Assembly (NCBI RefSeq): GCF_028290105.1 | Contig: NZ_JAQGKL010000154.1 | Location: forward strand, 1-64,000 | Direction: 5' to 3' | DNA: 64,000 bases | Source: Methylobacterium sp. | Lineage (GTDB): Bacteria > Pseudomonadota > Alphaproteobacteria > Rhizobiales > Beijerinckiaceae | Shown: positions 1 through 14,060 of the stretch, in pieces | Numbering within the stretch: the first letter of the stretch is position 1 | Layout of the letters: every line of letters starts with the position of its first letter | Position numbers and translations under genes: made by a program | The notes under the pieces: model-generated | What the model was told of the DNA's origin: nothing | What the model saw: the letters and a program-made list of their open reading frames with translations, nothing else | Databases searched by the model: none

Positions 1-241
1 CGAACAGACGCACCACTCTGTCAGGCTCCCGGTAGCGGCCAGTTTCGAAGTGTTCTATGAAGCGGTCAGGCTGCGCCGCGCGAGCTTCAGGGCGTCCAAA
101 TCGCCCTTCGCGCATCACCCTCATCCGGGCACCCCCGGGGCGGCGCGCGCTTCCAAAGCGCTCCCAGCCGAACACGTGTACTCGTGGCGCAGGTTATGCC
201 TGCGCGTGTTCGACCAACCGCTCGTGAGGAAACAGACCGCC

Positions 242-2953
<2,712 letters not shown>

Positions 2954-2983
2954 GGCTCGGGCTTCGGCCCTGTGATACCGGAG

Positions 2984-3012
2984 GCCTCGCCCGCAAGGGC
3001 GGGGTCTTTTTT
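2984..3012 (+). terminator. Rho-independent terminator after acnA
   Basis: GC hairpin cctcgccc-gcaa-gggcgggg followed by tcttttttc, just after the acnA stop. Confidence 0.75.
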
Positions 3013-3139
3013 CTGCGGCAGCGGTTCTTGAAAGGCCTACTTCAAGTTAATAAATATCCGGATATCAAACCTAGAGTTTGAATAACATGCCACGACGCAC
3101 CCATCCACGGTGCCGACGGCGGAACTCCGGAGCGGAACG

Positions 3140-3328
3140 ATGGCCGGCATTTCCTACCCCTGCTACAAGGTCAAGAAGGACACGCGCGCGCAATGGTACT
3201 GGGTCTATTACGCGAAGAACGGTGAGGAGATCTCCAGGAGCAGCGAAAGCTACGTGGCCAAGGCGGACTGCCTCAACGGCCTCAAGCTCAACAAGGCTTC
3301 GGCCAACGACCCCATCTTCGAGGTTTGA
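3140..3328 (+). CDS. Small YegP/DUF1508-like protein
   Basis: [71 protein letters not shown] pattern of the DUF1508 family. Confidence 0.65.
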   Translation: MAGISYPCYKVKKDTRAQWYWVYYAKNGEEISRSSESYVAKADCLNGLKLNKASANDPIFEV

Positions 3329-3507
3329 CCGGCGCCCTCCGGAAATCCCCGGGAGGCGTGGCGCGCGGAACGTCTTCCGGTCCAGGCTCGCTAGCCGGAC
3401 GAGACGTCGACCGTTTCGGCCTCCCGTGGGCAATCGGCTGCAGGGCCCGTCGATACGGACGGACGGCCCGCTTGACGCCACGTCGCGCCCGGTCGAAACC
3501 GCGAGGC

Positions 3508-4821
3508 ATGACGATGCGTCCCATCCTGCTCACCAACGCCACGCTCTGCGATCCGGCCACGGGCCGCCAGCAGCCCGGCCATATCATCGTGCGCGACGGC
3601 CGGATCGAGGATGTCGCCTGGGGGCCCCTCGCCGGGGTTCCGGACGAGGCCGAGGCGATCGATTGCGCCGGCCACGTCCTCGGCCCCGGGCTCATCGACC
3701 TGCGCGCCTTCGTGGGCGAGCCCGGCGCCGAGCATCGCGAGACCCTGGCGAGCGCCAGCGCGGCGGCGGCCGCCGGCGGCGTCACCACCCTCGTGTGCAT
3801 GCCCGACACCAACCCGGTCATCGACGGGCCGGCCATCGTGGATTTCGTGCTGCGCCGGGCGCGCGATACGGCGAGCGTCAACGTCCTGCCGGCCGCCGCC
3901 ATCACCAAGGGCCTGCTCGGGCAGGAGATGACCGAGTTCGGCCTGCTGCAGGAGGCGGGGGCCGTCGCCTTCACCGACGGCCTCAAGGCGGTGAGGAACG
4001 CCCAGGTGATGCGCCGCGCGCTCACCTATGCGCGCGATTTCGGCGTCCTCCTGATGCAGCACGTGGAGGAGCCGGATCTCGTCGGCGACGGCGTGATGAA
4101 CGAGGGCGAGATGGCCTCCCGCCTCGGCCTGCTCGGCATCCCCCGCGAGGCCGAGACGGTGATGCTGGAACGCGACATCCGCCTCGTGCGCCTGACGCAG
4201 GCCCGCTACCACGCGGCGATGATCTCGTGCGCCGACTCCGTCGAGATCGTGCGCCGGGCGAAAGCCGACGGCCTGCCCGTGACCTGCGGCGCCTCCGTGA
4301 ACAACCTCGTGCTCAACGAGGGCGACATCGGGCACTACCGGACGTTCTGCCGGCTCTCGCCGCCTCTCCGGCACGAGACCGACCGCCTCGCCCTGGTGGC
4401 GGCGCTCAACGAGGGCGTGATCGACGTCGTCGTTTCCGACCACAACCCGCAGGACGTCGAGACCAAGCGCCTGCCCTTCGCGGAGGCCGCCGACGGGGCC
4501 CTCGGCATCGAGACGCTGCTCGGCGCGTCCCTGCGCCTCGTCCACACCGGCGACGTCTCGCTGCCGCGCCTGCTCGGAGCCTTGAGCGCGAGCCCGGCCG
4601 CCCTGCTCGGGCGCGAGGCCGGGCGTCTCGCGCCCGGGGCGCCGGCCGACCTCGTGCTGATCGACCCCGATCTGCCCTACATAATCGACAAGCGCCGGCT
4701 GAAATCCCGCTCGAAGAATTCGCCCTTCGACGAGGCGCGCCTTCAGGGCGCCGCCCTCCTGACGATGGTGGGCGGGCGGATCGTGTTCCGCGCCCCCGAC
4801 GAGACCGAGGCCGCCGCGTGA
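3508..4821 (+). CDS. pyrC: Dihydroorotase
   Basis: Amidohydrolase fold translation [19 protein letters not shown]..., [42 protein letters not shown]. Confidence 0.9.
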   Translation: MTMRPILLTNATLCDPATGRQQPGHIIVRDGRIEDVAWGPLAGVPDEAEAIDCAGHVLGPGLIDLRAFVGEPGAEHRETLASASAAAAAGGVTTLVCMPDTNPVIDGPAIVDFVLRRARDTASVNVLPAAAITKGLLGQEMTEFGLLQEAGAVAFTDGLKAVRNAQVMRRALTYARDFGVLLMQHVEEPDLVGDGVMNEGEMASRLGLLGIPREAETVMLERDIRLVRLTQARYHAAMISCADSVEIVRRAKADGLPVTCGASVNNLVLNEGDIGHYRTFCRLSPPLRHETDRLALVAALNEGVIDVVVSDHNPQDVETKRLPFAEAADGALGIETLLGASLRLVHTGDVSLPRLLGALSASPAALLGREAGRLAPGAPADLVLIDPDLPYIIDKRRLKSRSKNSPFDEARLQGAALLTMVGGRIVFRAPDETEAAA

Positions 4822-5432
4822 GCGCCTTCGACACGGCGTCCCTCGCCTGGCCCCTCCTGCTCGCAGCCCTGGCGGGGGGCTACCTCCTCGGCTCGATCCC
4901 GTTTGGGCTGATCCTGACCCGCTATGCCGGGCTCGGGGACGTGCGGGCCATCGGCTCGGGCAACATCGGCGCCACCAACGTGCTGCGCACAGGGCGCAAG
5001 GGCCTGGCGGCCGCGACCCTGCTGGGCGATGCGCTCAAGGGCACGGCCGCCGTGCTGCTGGCCGGGCGGTTCGGGCTGGAGCCCGCGCTGGTGGCCGGGC
5101 TCGGCGCCTTCCTGGGCCACCTCTTCCCGGTCTGGCTCGGGTTCAGGGGCGGCAAGGGGGTGGCGACCTTCCTCGGCGTGCTCCTGGCGCTGAGCCCGCT
5201 CGGCCTCCTCGCCTTCGCGGCCATCTGGCTCGGCCTCGCCTTCACGCTGAAATACTCCTCGCTGGCGGCACTGGCCGCCTCCGCCCTGACCCCCCTCGTG
5301 CTCTGGGTGCTGGGACAGCCCTCGGTTGCATTTCTGTTTCTCCTGCTCGCCGCCCTGCTATGGTGGAAGCACGCTCCCAACATCCGTCGGCTGATCGACG
5401 GAACCGAGGGGCGCATCGGGCAGAAGGGCTGA
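4818..5432 (+). CDS. plsY: Glycerol-3-phosphate acyltransferase PlsY
   Basis: [38 protein letters not shown] and [12 protein letters not shown] motifs; GTG start overlaps the pyrC stop. Confidence 0.93.
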   Translation: MSAFDTASLAWPLLLAALAGGYLLGSIPFGLILTRYAGLGDVRAIGSGNIGATNVLRTGRKGLAAATLLGDALKGTAAVLLAGRFGLEPALVAGLGAFLGHLFPVWLGFRGGKGVATFLGVLLALSPLGLLAFAAIWLGLAFTLKYSSLAALAASALTPLVLWVLGQPSVAFLFLLLAALLWWKHAPNIRRLIDGTEGRIGQKG

Positions 5433-5462
5433 CAGGCCGGCGCCCGCTCCGGATGGGAGAGG

Positions 5463-6641
5463 GTGATGCAGCTCAACGATGCCCAGCGCCTCGACTGGCT
5501 GCGCCTGATCCGCAGCGAAGGCATCGGCCCGCGCAGCTTCCGCACCCTGATCAACCGCTTCGGCGGAGCGAGCGGCGCCCTGGAGGCCCTGCCGCACCTC
5601 ACCGGGCGCAGCGGCAAGCGCGTGACGCCGCCGAGCCGGGCGGAGGCCGAGGCCGAGATCGCCGCCGCCGCCCGGCTCGGCGCCCGCCTCGTCGCCCTGG
5701 GGGAGGCGGATTACCCGAGGCTCCTGCAGGCGGCGGACTCCGCGCCGCCCCTCCTCGCCATCCGGGGCAATCCGGCGATCCTGAACCGGCCCGCCATCGC
5801 CATCGTGGGCTCGCGCAACGCCTCCGCCGCCGGTCTGTCCTTCACCGAGCGCCTGGCGCGCGGCCTCGGGGAGGCGGGCCTCGCGGTGGTCTCGGGGCTG
5901 GCGCGCGGCATCGACGCGCGCGCCCACAAGGCCGCGCTCCTGCCCGGCACCGTGGCGGTGCTGGCGGGGGGCCACGACCGGATCTACCCGGCCAACCACG
6001 CCGCGCTGGTGGAGGCGATCCTGGAGGCCCAGGGCGCCATCGTGGCCGAGATGCCGATGGGCTGGGAACCGCGCGGGCGCGACTTCCCCCGGCGCAACCG
6101 CATCATCTCGGGGTTGGCCTACGGCACCGTCGTGGTCGAGGCCGCCCGGCGCTCCGGCTCGCTGATCACCGCGCGCTTCGCCCTCGAACAGGGCCGCGAG
6201 GTCTTCGCGGTGCCGGGCTCGCCCCTCGACCCGCGGGCGGAGGGCACCAACGACCTCATCCGCCAGGGCGCGACCCTGGTGGCCGAGGTCGCGCACGTCA
6301 CGGACGCGATCGCGCCGCTGATCGAGGGCGGCGCCTTTTCGCAAGGGGAGGGCGCCCTGGCGGTCGACCGTCCGGATCTCGCCGACGCGCCCATCTTCTG
6401 GGACGAACTCGATGTCGACGGGCCGGCGCCGCCCCTGTTCGAGGAGGCCCGCGACGCCCCCGAACCGGCGGACGACCGGGCCCGCCTCATCGGCTATCTC
6501 AGCCCCACCCCGATCGGCACGGACGAACTCGCCCGCGCCGCCGGCCTCAGCGCCCGCATCGTCCAGACCACCCTGCTCGAACTCGAACTCGACGGCCGCA
6601 TCGAGCGCCACGGCAGCGGAGCGGTGTCGCTCCTGCGATAG
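5463..6641 (+). CDS. dprA: DNA-processing protein DprA
   Basis: AIVGSRNASAAG, GLARGIDARAHKAAL, PRRNRIISGLAYGTVVVEAA, FAVPGSPLDPRAEGTNDLIRQGA. Confidence 0.95.
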   Translation: MMQLNDAQRLDWLRLIRSEGIGPRSFRTLINRFGGASGALEALPHLTGRSGKRVTPPSRAEAEAEIAAAARLGARLVALGEADYPRLLQAADSAPPLLAIRGNPAILNRPAIAIVGSRNASAAGLSFTERLARGLGEAGLAVVSGLARGIDARAHKAALLPGTVAVLAGGHDRIYPANHAALVEAILEAQGAIVAEMPMGWEPRGRDFPRRNRIISGLAYGTVVVEAARRSGSLITARFALEQGREVFAVPGSPLDPRAEGTNDLIRQGATLVAEVAHVTDAIAPLIEGGAFSQGEGALAVDRPDLADAPIFWDELDVDGPAPPLFEEARDAPEPADDRARLIGYLSPTPIGTDELARAAGLSARIVQTTLLELELDGRIERHGSGAVSLLR

Positions 6642-6674
6642 AGACGGCCGTTCGACCGCGCGGGCGCGCTCGCG

Positions 6675-7190
6675 TCAGGCCTCGTGGTGCGCTTGATCGT
6701 CCGTTTCGTCGTCCATTTCCTGGCCCAGCGCATGGCGCATCTGGTCCAGGCAGCCCTGAAGGATGTAGGCGGCGGCCAGCATGTCCACGACCTCGCCGCG
6801 CTTGGCCCGCGAGGCATCCGCCGCGATCAGCGCCCGGGTGACGGCGGCGGTGGAGAGCCGCTCGTCGCAATAGAGGACGGGGAGGGGCAGCAGCGGCTTC
6901 ATGTTGCGCACGAAGGAGCGGGTCGACTGGACGCGCACGCCCTCGCTGCCGTCCATGTTGAGCGGCAACCCGATCACCAGGCCGCCGACCCCGTGCTTCT
7001 CGCACAAGGTGCGCAGGCGCGTGACGTCGGGGGTGAACTTCACCCGCCGGATCGTCTCCAGCGGCGAGGCGATCTGGCGCCCGACATCCGACAGCGCGAG
7101 CCCGATCGTCTTGGTGCCGAGGTCGATCCCGATCAGGCGGGGCCCGCCCTGCGAGGCTTGCGCGAAGGCGCGCATCTCGGCCTCGTCCAT
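6675..7190 (-). CDS. ruvX: Putative pre-16S rRNA nuclease / Holliday junction resolvase RuvX (YqgF)
   Basis: IGIDLGTKTIGLALSD, VIGLPLNMDGSEG, DERLSTAAV, DMLAAAYILQ. Confidence 0.92.
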   Translation of the reverse strand: MDEAEMRAFAQASQGGPRLIGIDLGTKTIGLALSDVGRQIASPLETIRRVKFTPDVTRLRTLCEKHGVGGLVIGLPLNMDGSEGVRVQSTRSFVRNMKPLLPLPVLYCDERLSTAAVTRALIAADASRAKRGEVVDMLAAAYILQGCLDQMRHALGQEMDDETDDQAHHEA

Positions 7191-7252
7191 GTCCGTCCCT
7201 CTCTCGTTGAGGGCCCTCTCCTGATGGATCGGGCTCCCGTGGGCAAGGGGCC

Positions 7253-7798
7253 TCAGTGCAGGCCGGCCGAGCCCTCGATGTCGTCGCCCACGAAGGCGGC
7301 GGAGAGGGGCTCGGCGCCCATGCCGAGGATGCCGCGCACGGCCGGCCCCCGGCTGCGCCGCATCAGGTCCAGGAGGTCGGCGCCCCCGAACCGGATCGCC
7401 TCGAGGTCGGCCCCCAGCACCCAAATCTCGTACTCGTCGCGCCCGGGCACCACGTCCCAGAACAGGAACTCGCCGGCCTCCGTCTGCCCGAAGAAGCAGG
7501 CCCGGTCGATCACGCCCGGATCGTCGCCCTCCACCTCGAAGCGATGGTCCGGCCGGTCGGCCAGCACCGCCGAGATGCTGTGGGCCATGAGTTCGGAGCG
7601 CCCGACGAGGTCGGCCTCCGGGTCGGGGCTCGGGATCGCCACGCGAAAATGCCCGTTGGCGAGCCCGGCCCCGAGGGTGCGGCAGAAGGCGCGGTAGCTC
7701 TCGGGCAGCGCGAAGCCGAGGTCGGCCTCGGCGCGTTCCAGCTCCGCCTGCGTGGACACCGGCCCCGGCGCGCAGGGCGCGAACACCGTCTCCCACAT
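7253..7798 (-). CDS. SMI1/KNR4 (SUKH) family protein
   Basis: ELERAEADLGFALPESYRAFCRTLGAG at the N-terminus is a typical SUKH start; product 181 aa from MWETVF. Confidence 0.7.
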   Translation of the reverse strand: MWETVFAPCAPGPVSTQAELERAEADLGFALPESYRAFCRTLGAGLANGHFRVAIPSPDPEADLVGRSELMAHSISAVLADRPDHRFEVEGDDPGVIDRACFFGQTEAGEFLFWDVVPGRDEYEIWVLGADLEAIRFGGADLLDLMRRSRGPAVRGILGMGAEPLSAAFVGDDIEGSAGLH

Positions 7799-7910
7799 GA
7801 ATCCGTCCCTCCGCACGCGTTAACCTTAAAGAAACGTTGTCATAGCCTTGCGCGGACCGGATCGGCCAGAGCATCGTTAAGGAACCATTAACGGACCGGA
7901 TGCCCGCCCC

Positions 7911-8090
7911 ATGACGCCGCCCAATCCCGAGCCGAAGCCAACGCGCCGGACGATGCCGCTGCGGCACAAGCTGATGCTGGCGCTCGCCTGCGAGATCCTC
8001 CTGGTCGGCTTCCGCCAGGTCGACCTGACCCCGCGCCAGACCGGCATCCTCATCGAGGCGCCGGCGATGCCGCACCACGTGATCACCTGA
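7911..8090 (+). CDS. Small hypothetical protein (59 aa)
   Basis: Open frame MTPPNPEPKPTRRTMPLRHKLMLALACEILLVGFRQVDLTPRQTGILIEAPAMPHHVIT between ruvX/SUKH and gatC; no family recognised. Confidence 0.3.
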   Translation: MTPPNPEPKPTRRTMPLRHKLMLALACEILLVGFRQVDLTPRQTGILIEAPAMPHHVIT

Positions 8091-8231
8091 CATCCGCGAT
8101 CCGGAGACGCGCTCGATCCGGACGCGCGGCGTTGCGAGCCCGCGAAGGCGGGTGCTATAGCCCGGCCGAGCGCTCCCCGGCCGGCGAACCCCGCCATGCC
8201 GCGAACGGAGCCTTGAGGATCTGAAGACAGC

Positions 8232-8519
8232 ATGTCGGTCGACGCAACGACGGTGAGGCGCATCGCGCACCTGGCGCGCATCGCGGTGAGCGAGGACGAG
8301 GTGGCGCCCCTGCAGGGCGAACTCAACGCGATCCTGGCCTTCGTCGAGCAACTCGGCGCCGTCGACGTGACGGGCATCGAGCCGATGACCTCGGTGACGC
8401 CGATGGCGATGAAGAAGCGCCGGGACGTCGTCACCGACGGGGCCAAGGCCGACGCCATCGTGGCCAACGCGCCCGAGACCGAGGACCATTATTTCCTCGT
8501 GCCGAAGGTCGTCGAGTAG
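8232..8519 (+). CDS. gatC: Asp-tRNA(Asn)/Glu-tRNA(Gln) amidotransferase subunit C
   Basis: [41 protein letters not shown]; adjacent to gatA. Confidence 0.95.
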   Translation: MSVDATTVRRIAHLARIAVSEDEVAPLQGELNAILAFVEQLGAVDVTGIEPMTSVTPMAMKKRRDVVTDGAKADAIVANAPETEDHYFLVPKVVE

Positions 8520-8624
8520 GGGCGCGCCCCGCCCTTAGCGAACGAGGCCGCCCCGATGGACGGTTCGCCTGGCGCCCACGCAGCGGCGACGGCGGAGCAC
8601 CGGGGCTCAACAGGACGAGCGCCC

Positions 8625-10106
8625 ATGACAATCCTCAACGAACTCACCCTGGCGGAAGCCCGCGACGGGCTGAAGGCCAAGGCCTTTTCCGCCGCCGACC
8701 TGACCCAGGCGCATCTCTCCGCCATGGAGAAGGCGCGCGGCCTCAACGCCTACCTCGTCGAGACGCCCGAGCGGGCGCTGGCGATGGCCAAGGCGGCGGA
8801 CGCGAAGATCGCCGCCGGCGAGGCCCGTCCGCTGGAGGGCATTCCCCTCGGCATCAAGGACCTGTTCTGCACCGACGGGGTGGCGACCACCGCCGGCTCC
8901 AAGATCCTCGAGGGCTTCACGCCGGCCTACGAATCGGCCGTGACCGCCAACCTCTGGCGCGACGGCGCCGTGATGCTGGGCAAGCTCAACCTCGACGAAT
9001 TCGCCATGGGCTCGTCGAACGAGACCTCCGCCTACGGCGACGTGGTCTCGCCCTGGCGCCGGCCCAACTCCGAGACCAGGCTCGTACCGGGCGGCTCGTC
9101 GGGCGGTTCGGCGGCGGCGGTGGCCGCGCATCTCTGCCTCGGCGCCACCGCGACGGATACCGGCGGCTCGATCCGCCAGCCCGCCGCCTTCACGGGCACG
9201 GTGGGCATCAAGCCGACCTACGGGCGCTGCTCGCGCTGGGGTACGGTGGCGTATGCCTCCTCCCTCGACCAGGCCGGCCCGATCGCCCGCACGGTGCGCG
9301 ACTGCGCCATCCTGCTCGGCTCCATGGCGGGCGAGGATGCCCGCGACACCACCTGCGCGGATCTCCCCGTGCCCGACTTCGAGGCGGCGGTGGCGCGTGG
9401 GGTGAAGGGCCTGACCATCGGCATCCCGAAGGAATACCGGGTGGAGGGCATGTCCGCCGAGATCCAGGCGCTCTGGGACACGGGCGCGGCGATGCTGAAG
9501 GACGCGGGCGCCACCATCCGGGAGATCTCGCTGCCGCACACGCCCTACGCGCTGCCGGCCTATTACATCGTGGCGCCGGCCGAGGCCTCTTCGAACCTCG
9601 CCCGCTACGACGGCGTGCGCTACGGCCTGCGGGTGCCCGGCAAGGACATCGCCAGCCTCTACGAGAACACCCGCGCCGCTGGCTTCGGCCGCGAGGTCAA
9701 GCGCCGCATCATGATCGGCACCTACGTGCTCTCGGCGGGCTATTACGACGCCTATTACGTGCGGGCGCAGAAGATCCGCACCCTGATCAAGCGCGATTTC
9801 GAGCAGGCCTACGCCGCCGGCATCGACGCGATCCTGACGCCCGCGACGCCGTCGGCGGCCTTCGGCATCGGCGAGAAGGGCTCGGGCGACCCCGTCGAGA
9901 TGTACCTGCAGGACGTCTTCACCATCACGGTGAACATGGCGGGCCTGCCCGGCATCTCGGTGCCGGCGGGCCTCGACGCGCAGGGGTTGCCGCTCGGGCT
10001 CCAGCTCATCGGCCGTCCCTTCGACGAGGAGACGCTGTTCGCCGCCGCGCAGGTGATCGAAGAGGCTGCGGGACGCACCAAGCTCCCGGCCGCGTGGTGG
10101 GCATGA
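8625..10106 (+). CDS. gatA: Asp/Glu-tRNA amidotransferase subunit A
   Basis: Amidase signature [36 protein letters not shown]. Confidence 0.96.
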   Translation: MTILNELTLAEARDGLKAKAFSAADLTQAHLSAMEKARGLNAYLVETPERALAMAKAADAKIAAGEARPLEGIPLGIKDLFCTDGVATTAGSKILEGFTPAYESAVTANLWRDGAVMLGKLNLDEFAMGSSNETSAYGDVVSPWRRPNSETRLVPGGSSGGSAAAVAAHLCLGATATDTGGSIRQPAAFTGTVGIKPTYGRCSRWGTVAYASSLDQAGPIARTVRDCAILLGSMAGEDARDTTCADLPVPDFEAAVARGVKGLTIGIPKEYRVEGMSAEIQALWDTGAAMLKDAGATIREISLPHTPYALPAYYIVAPAEASSNLARYDGVRYGLRVPGKDIASLYENTRAAGFGREVKRRIMIGTYVLSAGYYDAYYVRAQKIRTLIKRDFEQAYAAGIDAILTPATPSAAFGIGEKGSGDPVEMYLQDVFTITVNMAGLPGISVPAGLDAQGLPLGLQLIGRPFDEETLFAAAQVIEEAAGRTKLPAAWWA

Positions 10107-10116
10107 AAGTACGGCC

Positions 10117-10416
10117 ATGACCGTCCCGGTCTACCCCTTCGAGGTCTGGATCTGGGCCGCCTTCGATCCCGTGCTGATCGCCATCGCGCTGGTGATGGGC
10201 TGGAAGTCCGACCAGTTCGTGAAGATCATCCTCGTGGCGCTGATGGCGTTCGCCGTCTCGGTGCTGGTGTCGTGGGCGGTCACCGCCATCGGCGTGCCCT
10301 GGCCGGCGCCCGTGAGCCACGACGGGCCGACCTTCTTCCCCGTGCGCTGGATCGCGGCCTTCCTGTGGGGCGCGCTCGGCTTTCTCGCGCACCAGATCTA
10401 CCGGCGCTTCGCTTGA
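10117..10416 (+). CDS. Small integral membrane protein, unknown function
   Basis: 99 aa with about three hydrophobic segments, located between gatA and gatB on the same strand. Confidence 0.6.
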   Translation: MTVPVYPFEVWIWAAFDPVLIAIALVMGWKSDQFVKIILVALMAFAVSVLVSWAVTAIGVPWPAPVSHDGPTFFPVRWIAAFLWGALGFLAHQIYRRFA

Positions 10417-10481
10417 CCCTGCGGGCGACGGCTTTCACTCTGACGGCGCGTCGCGTCGTCCAACACTGAATCCGGGCCATC

Positions 10482-11954
10482 ATGACCGCTGCCGTGAACC
10501 CCAAGAAGCTCATCAAGGGCGGCCTGCACGACTGGGAGGTCGTGATCGGCATGGAGATCCATGCCCAGGTCACGAGCCGCTCCAAGCTGTTCTCCGGCGC
10601 CTCGACGGAATTCGGCGGCGAGCCGAACGACCACGTCTCGCTGGTGGACGCGGCCATGCCCGGCATGCTGCCCGTCATCAACGAGGAATGCGTGGCCCAG
10701 GCGGTGCGCACCGGCCTCGGCCTGAAGGCGCAGATCAACCACCGTTCGGTGTTCGACCGGAAGAACTACTTCTACCCGGACCTGCCGCAGGGCTACCAGA
10801 TCTCGCAGTTCAAGGACCCGATCGTCGGCGAGGGCGAGGTGCTGGTCGATCTGCCCGACGGGGAATCGATCACCGTGGGCATCGAGCGCCTGCACCTGGA
10901 GCAGGATGCCGGCAAGTCGCTGCACGACCAGAACCCGACCCAGAGCTTCGTCGATCTCAACCGCTCGGGCGTCGCCCTGATGGAGATCGTCTCGCGCCCC
11001 GACCTGCGCTCGTCGGAGGAGGCGCGCGCCTACGTGACCAAGCTGCGCACCATCCTGCGCTATCTCGGCACCTGCGACGGCGACATGGAGAAGGGATCGC
11101 TCCGCGCCGACGTGAACGTCTCGGTGCGTAAACCCGGCGACCCGCTCGGCACCCGCTGCGAGATCAAGAACGTCAACTCGATCCGCTTCATCGGCCAGGC
11201 CATCGAGACGGAAGCGCGCCGCCAGATCGCGATCATCGAGGATGGCGGCACGATCTCCCAGGAGACCCGCCTGTTCGACCCGGGCAAGGGCGAGACCCGC
11301 TCCATGCGCTCGAAGGAAGAGGCGCACGATTACCGCTACTTCCCGGACCCGGACCTGCTGCCGCTCGAATTCGACCAGGCCTATGTCGACGCCCTCGCCG
11401 AGGGCCTGCCGGAACTGCCCGACGCCAAGAAGGCGCGCTTCATCGCGGCCTACGGCCTCTCCCCCTACGATGCGGGCGTGCTCATCGCCGAGCGCGCCTC
11501 GGCCGATTACTTCGAGGCGGTGGCCACGGGCCGCGACGGCAAGGCCGCGGCGAACTGGGTCATCAACGAGCTGTTTGGGCGCCTCAACAAGGAGGGCAAG
11601 ACCATCGAGACGAGCCCGGTCTCGGCGGTTCAGCTCGGCGGTATCGTCGACCTCATCGGCGAGGGCGTGATCTCGGGCAAGATCGCCAAGGATCTGTTCG
11701 AGGTCGTCTGGTCCGAGGGCGGCGACCCGCGTGCCCTGGTGGAATCGCGCGGCATGCGCCAGGTCACCGATACCGGCGCCATCGAGGCGGCGGTGGACGA
11801 CATCATCGCCAAGAACCCCGACAAGGTCGCCCAGGCGAAGGAGAAGCCGACCCTGCTCGGCTGGTTCGTCGGCCAGACCATGAAGGCCACCGGCGGCAAG
11901 GCCAACCCGGCGGCGGTGAACGCGCTGCTGAAGGCCAAGCTCGGCATCGAGTAG
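10482..11954 (+). CDS. gatB: Asp/Glu-tRNA amidotransferase subunit B
   Basis: [65 protein letters not shown]. Confidence 0.97.
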   Translation: MTAAVNPKKLIKGGLHDWEVVIGMEIHAQVTSRSKLFSGASTEFGGEPNDHVSLVDAAMPGMLPVINEECVAQAVRTGLGLKAQINHRSVFDRKNYFYPDLPQGYQISQFKDPIVGEGEVLVDLPDGESITVGIERLHLEQDAGKSLHDQNPTQSFVDLNRSGVALMEIVSRPDLRSSEEARAYVTKLRTILRYLGTCDGDMEKGSLRADVNVSVRKPGDPLGTRCEIKNVNSIRFIGQAIETEARRQIAIIEDGGTISQETRLFDPGKGETRSMRSKEEAHDYRYFPDPDLLPLEFDQAYVDALAEGLPELPDAKKARFIAAYGLSPYDAGVLIAERASADYFEAVATGRDGKAAANWVINELFGRLNKEGKTIETSPVSAVQLGGIVDLIGEGVISGKIAKDLFEVVWSEGGDPRALVESRGMRQVTDTGAIEAAVDDIIAKNPDKVAQAKEKPTLLGWFVGQTMKATGGKANPAAVNALLKAKLGIE

Positions 11955-12163
11955 CGCGCGATCGCCGTCGATGGCGGGAGCCAGGGCGGAGCGCCGTTCC
12001 GGCTGATGGACCCGGCTACGCGCGGCAGTGTTGCCAGAGGTGCGGTGTTGCCCGAGGAGCAAGGCAGAGCGCAGGTCCAGCCTCCTCCGCGAGAGGGACG
12101 GCGCAAGCTGCGTGATCCGTCCATCGTGTTGCGGTTTCGGACTGCCCGGAAGCCTCTCAACGC

Positions 12164-12284
12164 CCCGTCATCCCGGGGCCGCGCACCGGAGAGCCGGGGA
12201 GCCGGAAACGCTAGCCCTGCAAAGCCCCGCACCATCAGCGGCTCTGGATTCCGGGCTCGCCTGCGGCGCTCAGGAATGACCGCA
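12164..12284. repeat. Putative intergenic repetitive/palindromic element
   Basis: Noncoding segment with related ends (gtcatcccggggc ... caggaatgac) and internal GC hairpins. Resembles a dispersed extragenic repeat, but the copy number cannot be tested here. Confidence 0.3.
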
Positions 12285-12839
12285 AGGGCATCGCGGCAAG
12301 GCACGGACATTCGCGCGACGACGGTCGAGACAGCATCCGATCACAACAAATCCCGCCAACGCGTAAGCGCGGCGGTCGAGCCTCAAGACGGACAGGTTGA
12401 ACGATGTGCACCGCATGTCGAAGAACAGCGGCGGCGGAAGCGGCCGAGGTGGGGCTTGGTGCATGTCTGACGTCGTGCCGTGCTGGCCGCGTCTGCGCCC
12501 CGAGGGACCGCTTCCGTCCCGGAATTCGCGTGTACGCTGCTCTACGTCCGGGCCGAATCAGCCCCGGATGATCGTCGCAGCCGCCTGCTGGGGTGGCGTC
12601 ATTCCCAAATCTCCTGCGTCCGGTCGGTCGTGATCGTTATCCGATCAAGGCCTCCTCGTTGCTTGAGCTGTGCTTTGCCGTCGAAGCACCTGATCAGACT
12701 GCGACCCAATCGAGCAGGCGTCAAGTGCCTATTTCCATGATCGCCGGACTGTATTCATTCCCATCGCGACAGGCTTAAGAAATCCTGTCGCCCCAGGTCC
12801 TTGGCCCGCGTTGCAACCCGCGAGGCCGTCGCCACAGCC

Positions 12840-13862
12840 TCAGGGGGCCGGCGCGGGCGTGCCGCTGATGCGGCTGCGCAGGCGGGCGAGCCAGTCGTCG
12901 CGGTGGCGGCCGGGTTCGCCCACCGAGACGGTGGCGGTCATGCCGGCGACCAGGGTCACCCCCTCGGGCAGGTGCTCGATGCGGATGCGCACGGGCACGC
13001 GCTGGGCGAGCCGCACCCAGGTGTAGACCGGGTCGACGTTGGGCAGGCCCTGCGTGCTCGCCGCCGCGTTGGCGGTGCTGATGCCGAGCGTGATGCTCTC
13101 CACGCGCCCCCGGATCAGCGGATCGTAGCCGAGGAGTTCGGCCGAGACAGCGTCGCCCACGTGGATGTGGGCCATCTTGGTCTCCTCGAAATAGCCGTCG
13201 ATCCAGAACGAATCGGTGTCGATCACCGCGATGTTGACCGTCCCCGTGGCGGCATAGTCGCCCGGGCGCAGGAGCAGGTTCGTCACCCGGCCGTTCACCG
13301 GCGCGCGCACCTGGGTGCGCTGCAGGTTGGTCCTGGCCTGCGCGAGCTGCGCTTTGGCCGAGGCCACCGCCGCCTCCGCGATCTTGGCGGTGCCGGCATA
13401 TTGCTGCTTCTCCTCCACGGAGGTGGAGAGGGTGGTGAGCGCCTCGCGCCGGGCGGCCTGGGTGCGCTTCACCCCGAGATCGGCCTCGCGGTTGTCGAGC
13501 TCGGCCTGGGCCGAGGTCACCGAGACCTCGAAGTCGAAGGGATCGATGACGTAGAGGATGTCGCCCTTCTTCACCGCCTGGTTGTCGGCGACGCGCAACT
13601 CGGTGATCTGCCCGGAGACCTGGGGGGCGATGCTCGCCACCTGCACGCGCACCCGCCCGTCGCGGGTCCAGGGCGCGGTGACGTAGAACTGCCAGACCAG
13701 GGCCGCCGCCACCACGGCGCAGCCGAGGATGATTGCCGTGATCAGCAGGCGCAGCAGCCGGCGGCCCTGGCCGGCCCGGCGCGGCCGCGTATCCGGAGTT
13801 TGGGTGTCCGGGGGTTCGGATGCGGGAGGGGCGCCGGTCCGGATGTGCGTGTCGTCGGCCAT
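12840..13862 (-). CDS. HlyD-family periplasmic adaptor subunit (AaeA-like)
   Basis: N-terminal TM, VQVASIAPQVSGQITELRVADNQAVKKGDILYVIDPFDF, APVNGRVTNLLLRPGDYA. Confidence 0.9.
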   Translation of the reverse strand: MADDTHIRTGAPPASEPPDTQTPDTRPRRAGQGRRLLRLLITAIILGCAVVAAALVWQFYVTAPWTRDGRVRVQVASIAPQVSGQITELRVADNQAVKKGDILYVIDPFDFEVSVTSAQAELDNREADLGVKRTQAARREALTTLSTSVEEKQQYAGTAKIAEAAVASAKAQLAQARTNLQRTQVRAPVNGRVTNLLLRPGDYAATGTVNIAVIDTDSFWIDGYFEETKMAHIHVGDAVSAELLGYDPLIRGRVESITLGISTANAAASTQGLPNVDPVYTWVRLAQRVPVRIRIEHLPEGVTLVAGMTATVSVGEPGRHRDDWLARLRSRISGTPAPAP

Positions 13863-13865
13863 GGT

Positions 13866-14060
13866 TCAGAGAAACACGATCAGGAGGGCGAGGATGCAGA
13901 CGTAGAGGCCGGCCTCCGCCAGGGGCGGGTTGGCGACGTAGCGGCCGATGCGGAGATGCGCGAACAGGACGCGCAGGCCGACCAGGATCGCCAGGGCCCC
14001 GGCGGCGTAGGCGACGAAGGGGGAGACCAGCACGCCGCCGAGATCGAGGTCGCTGCGCAT
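13866..14060 (-). CDS. DUF1656 small membrane protein (AaeX-like)
   Basis: 64 aa: RSDLDLGGVLVSPFVAYAAGALAILVGLRVLFAHLRIGRYVANPPLAEAGLYVCILALLIVFL; placed between FUSC and HlyD genes as in aaeXAB-type systems. Confidence 0.85.
   Translation of the reverse strand: MRSDLDLGGVLVSPFVAYAAGALAILVGLRVLFAHLRIGRYVANPPLAEAGLYVCILALLIVFL

Noticed and set aside
12006-12778. Several short ORFs in the gatB-HlyD intergenic region
   Set aside because: Mutually overlapping in different frames, no signal or domain patterns, located in atypical noncoding DNA.
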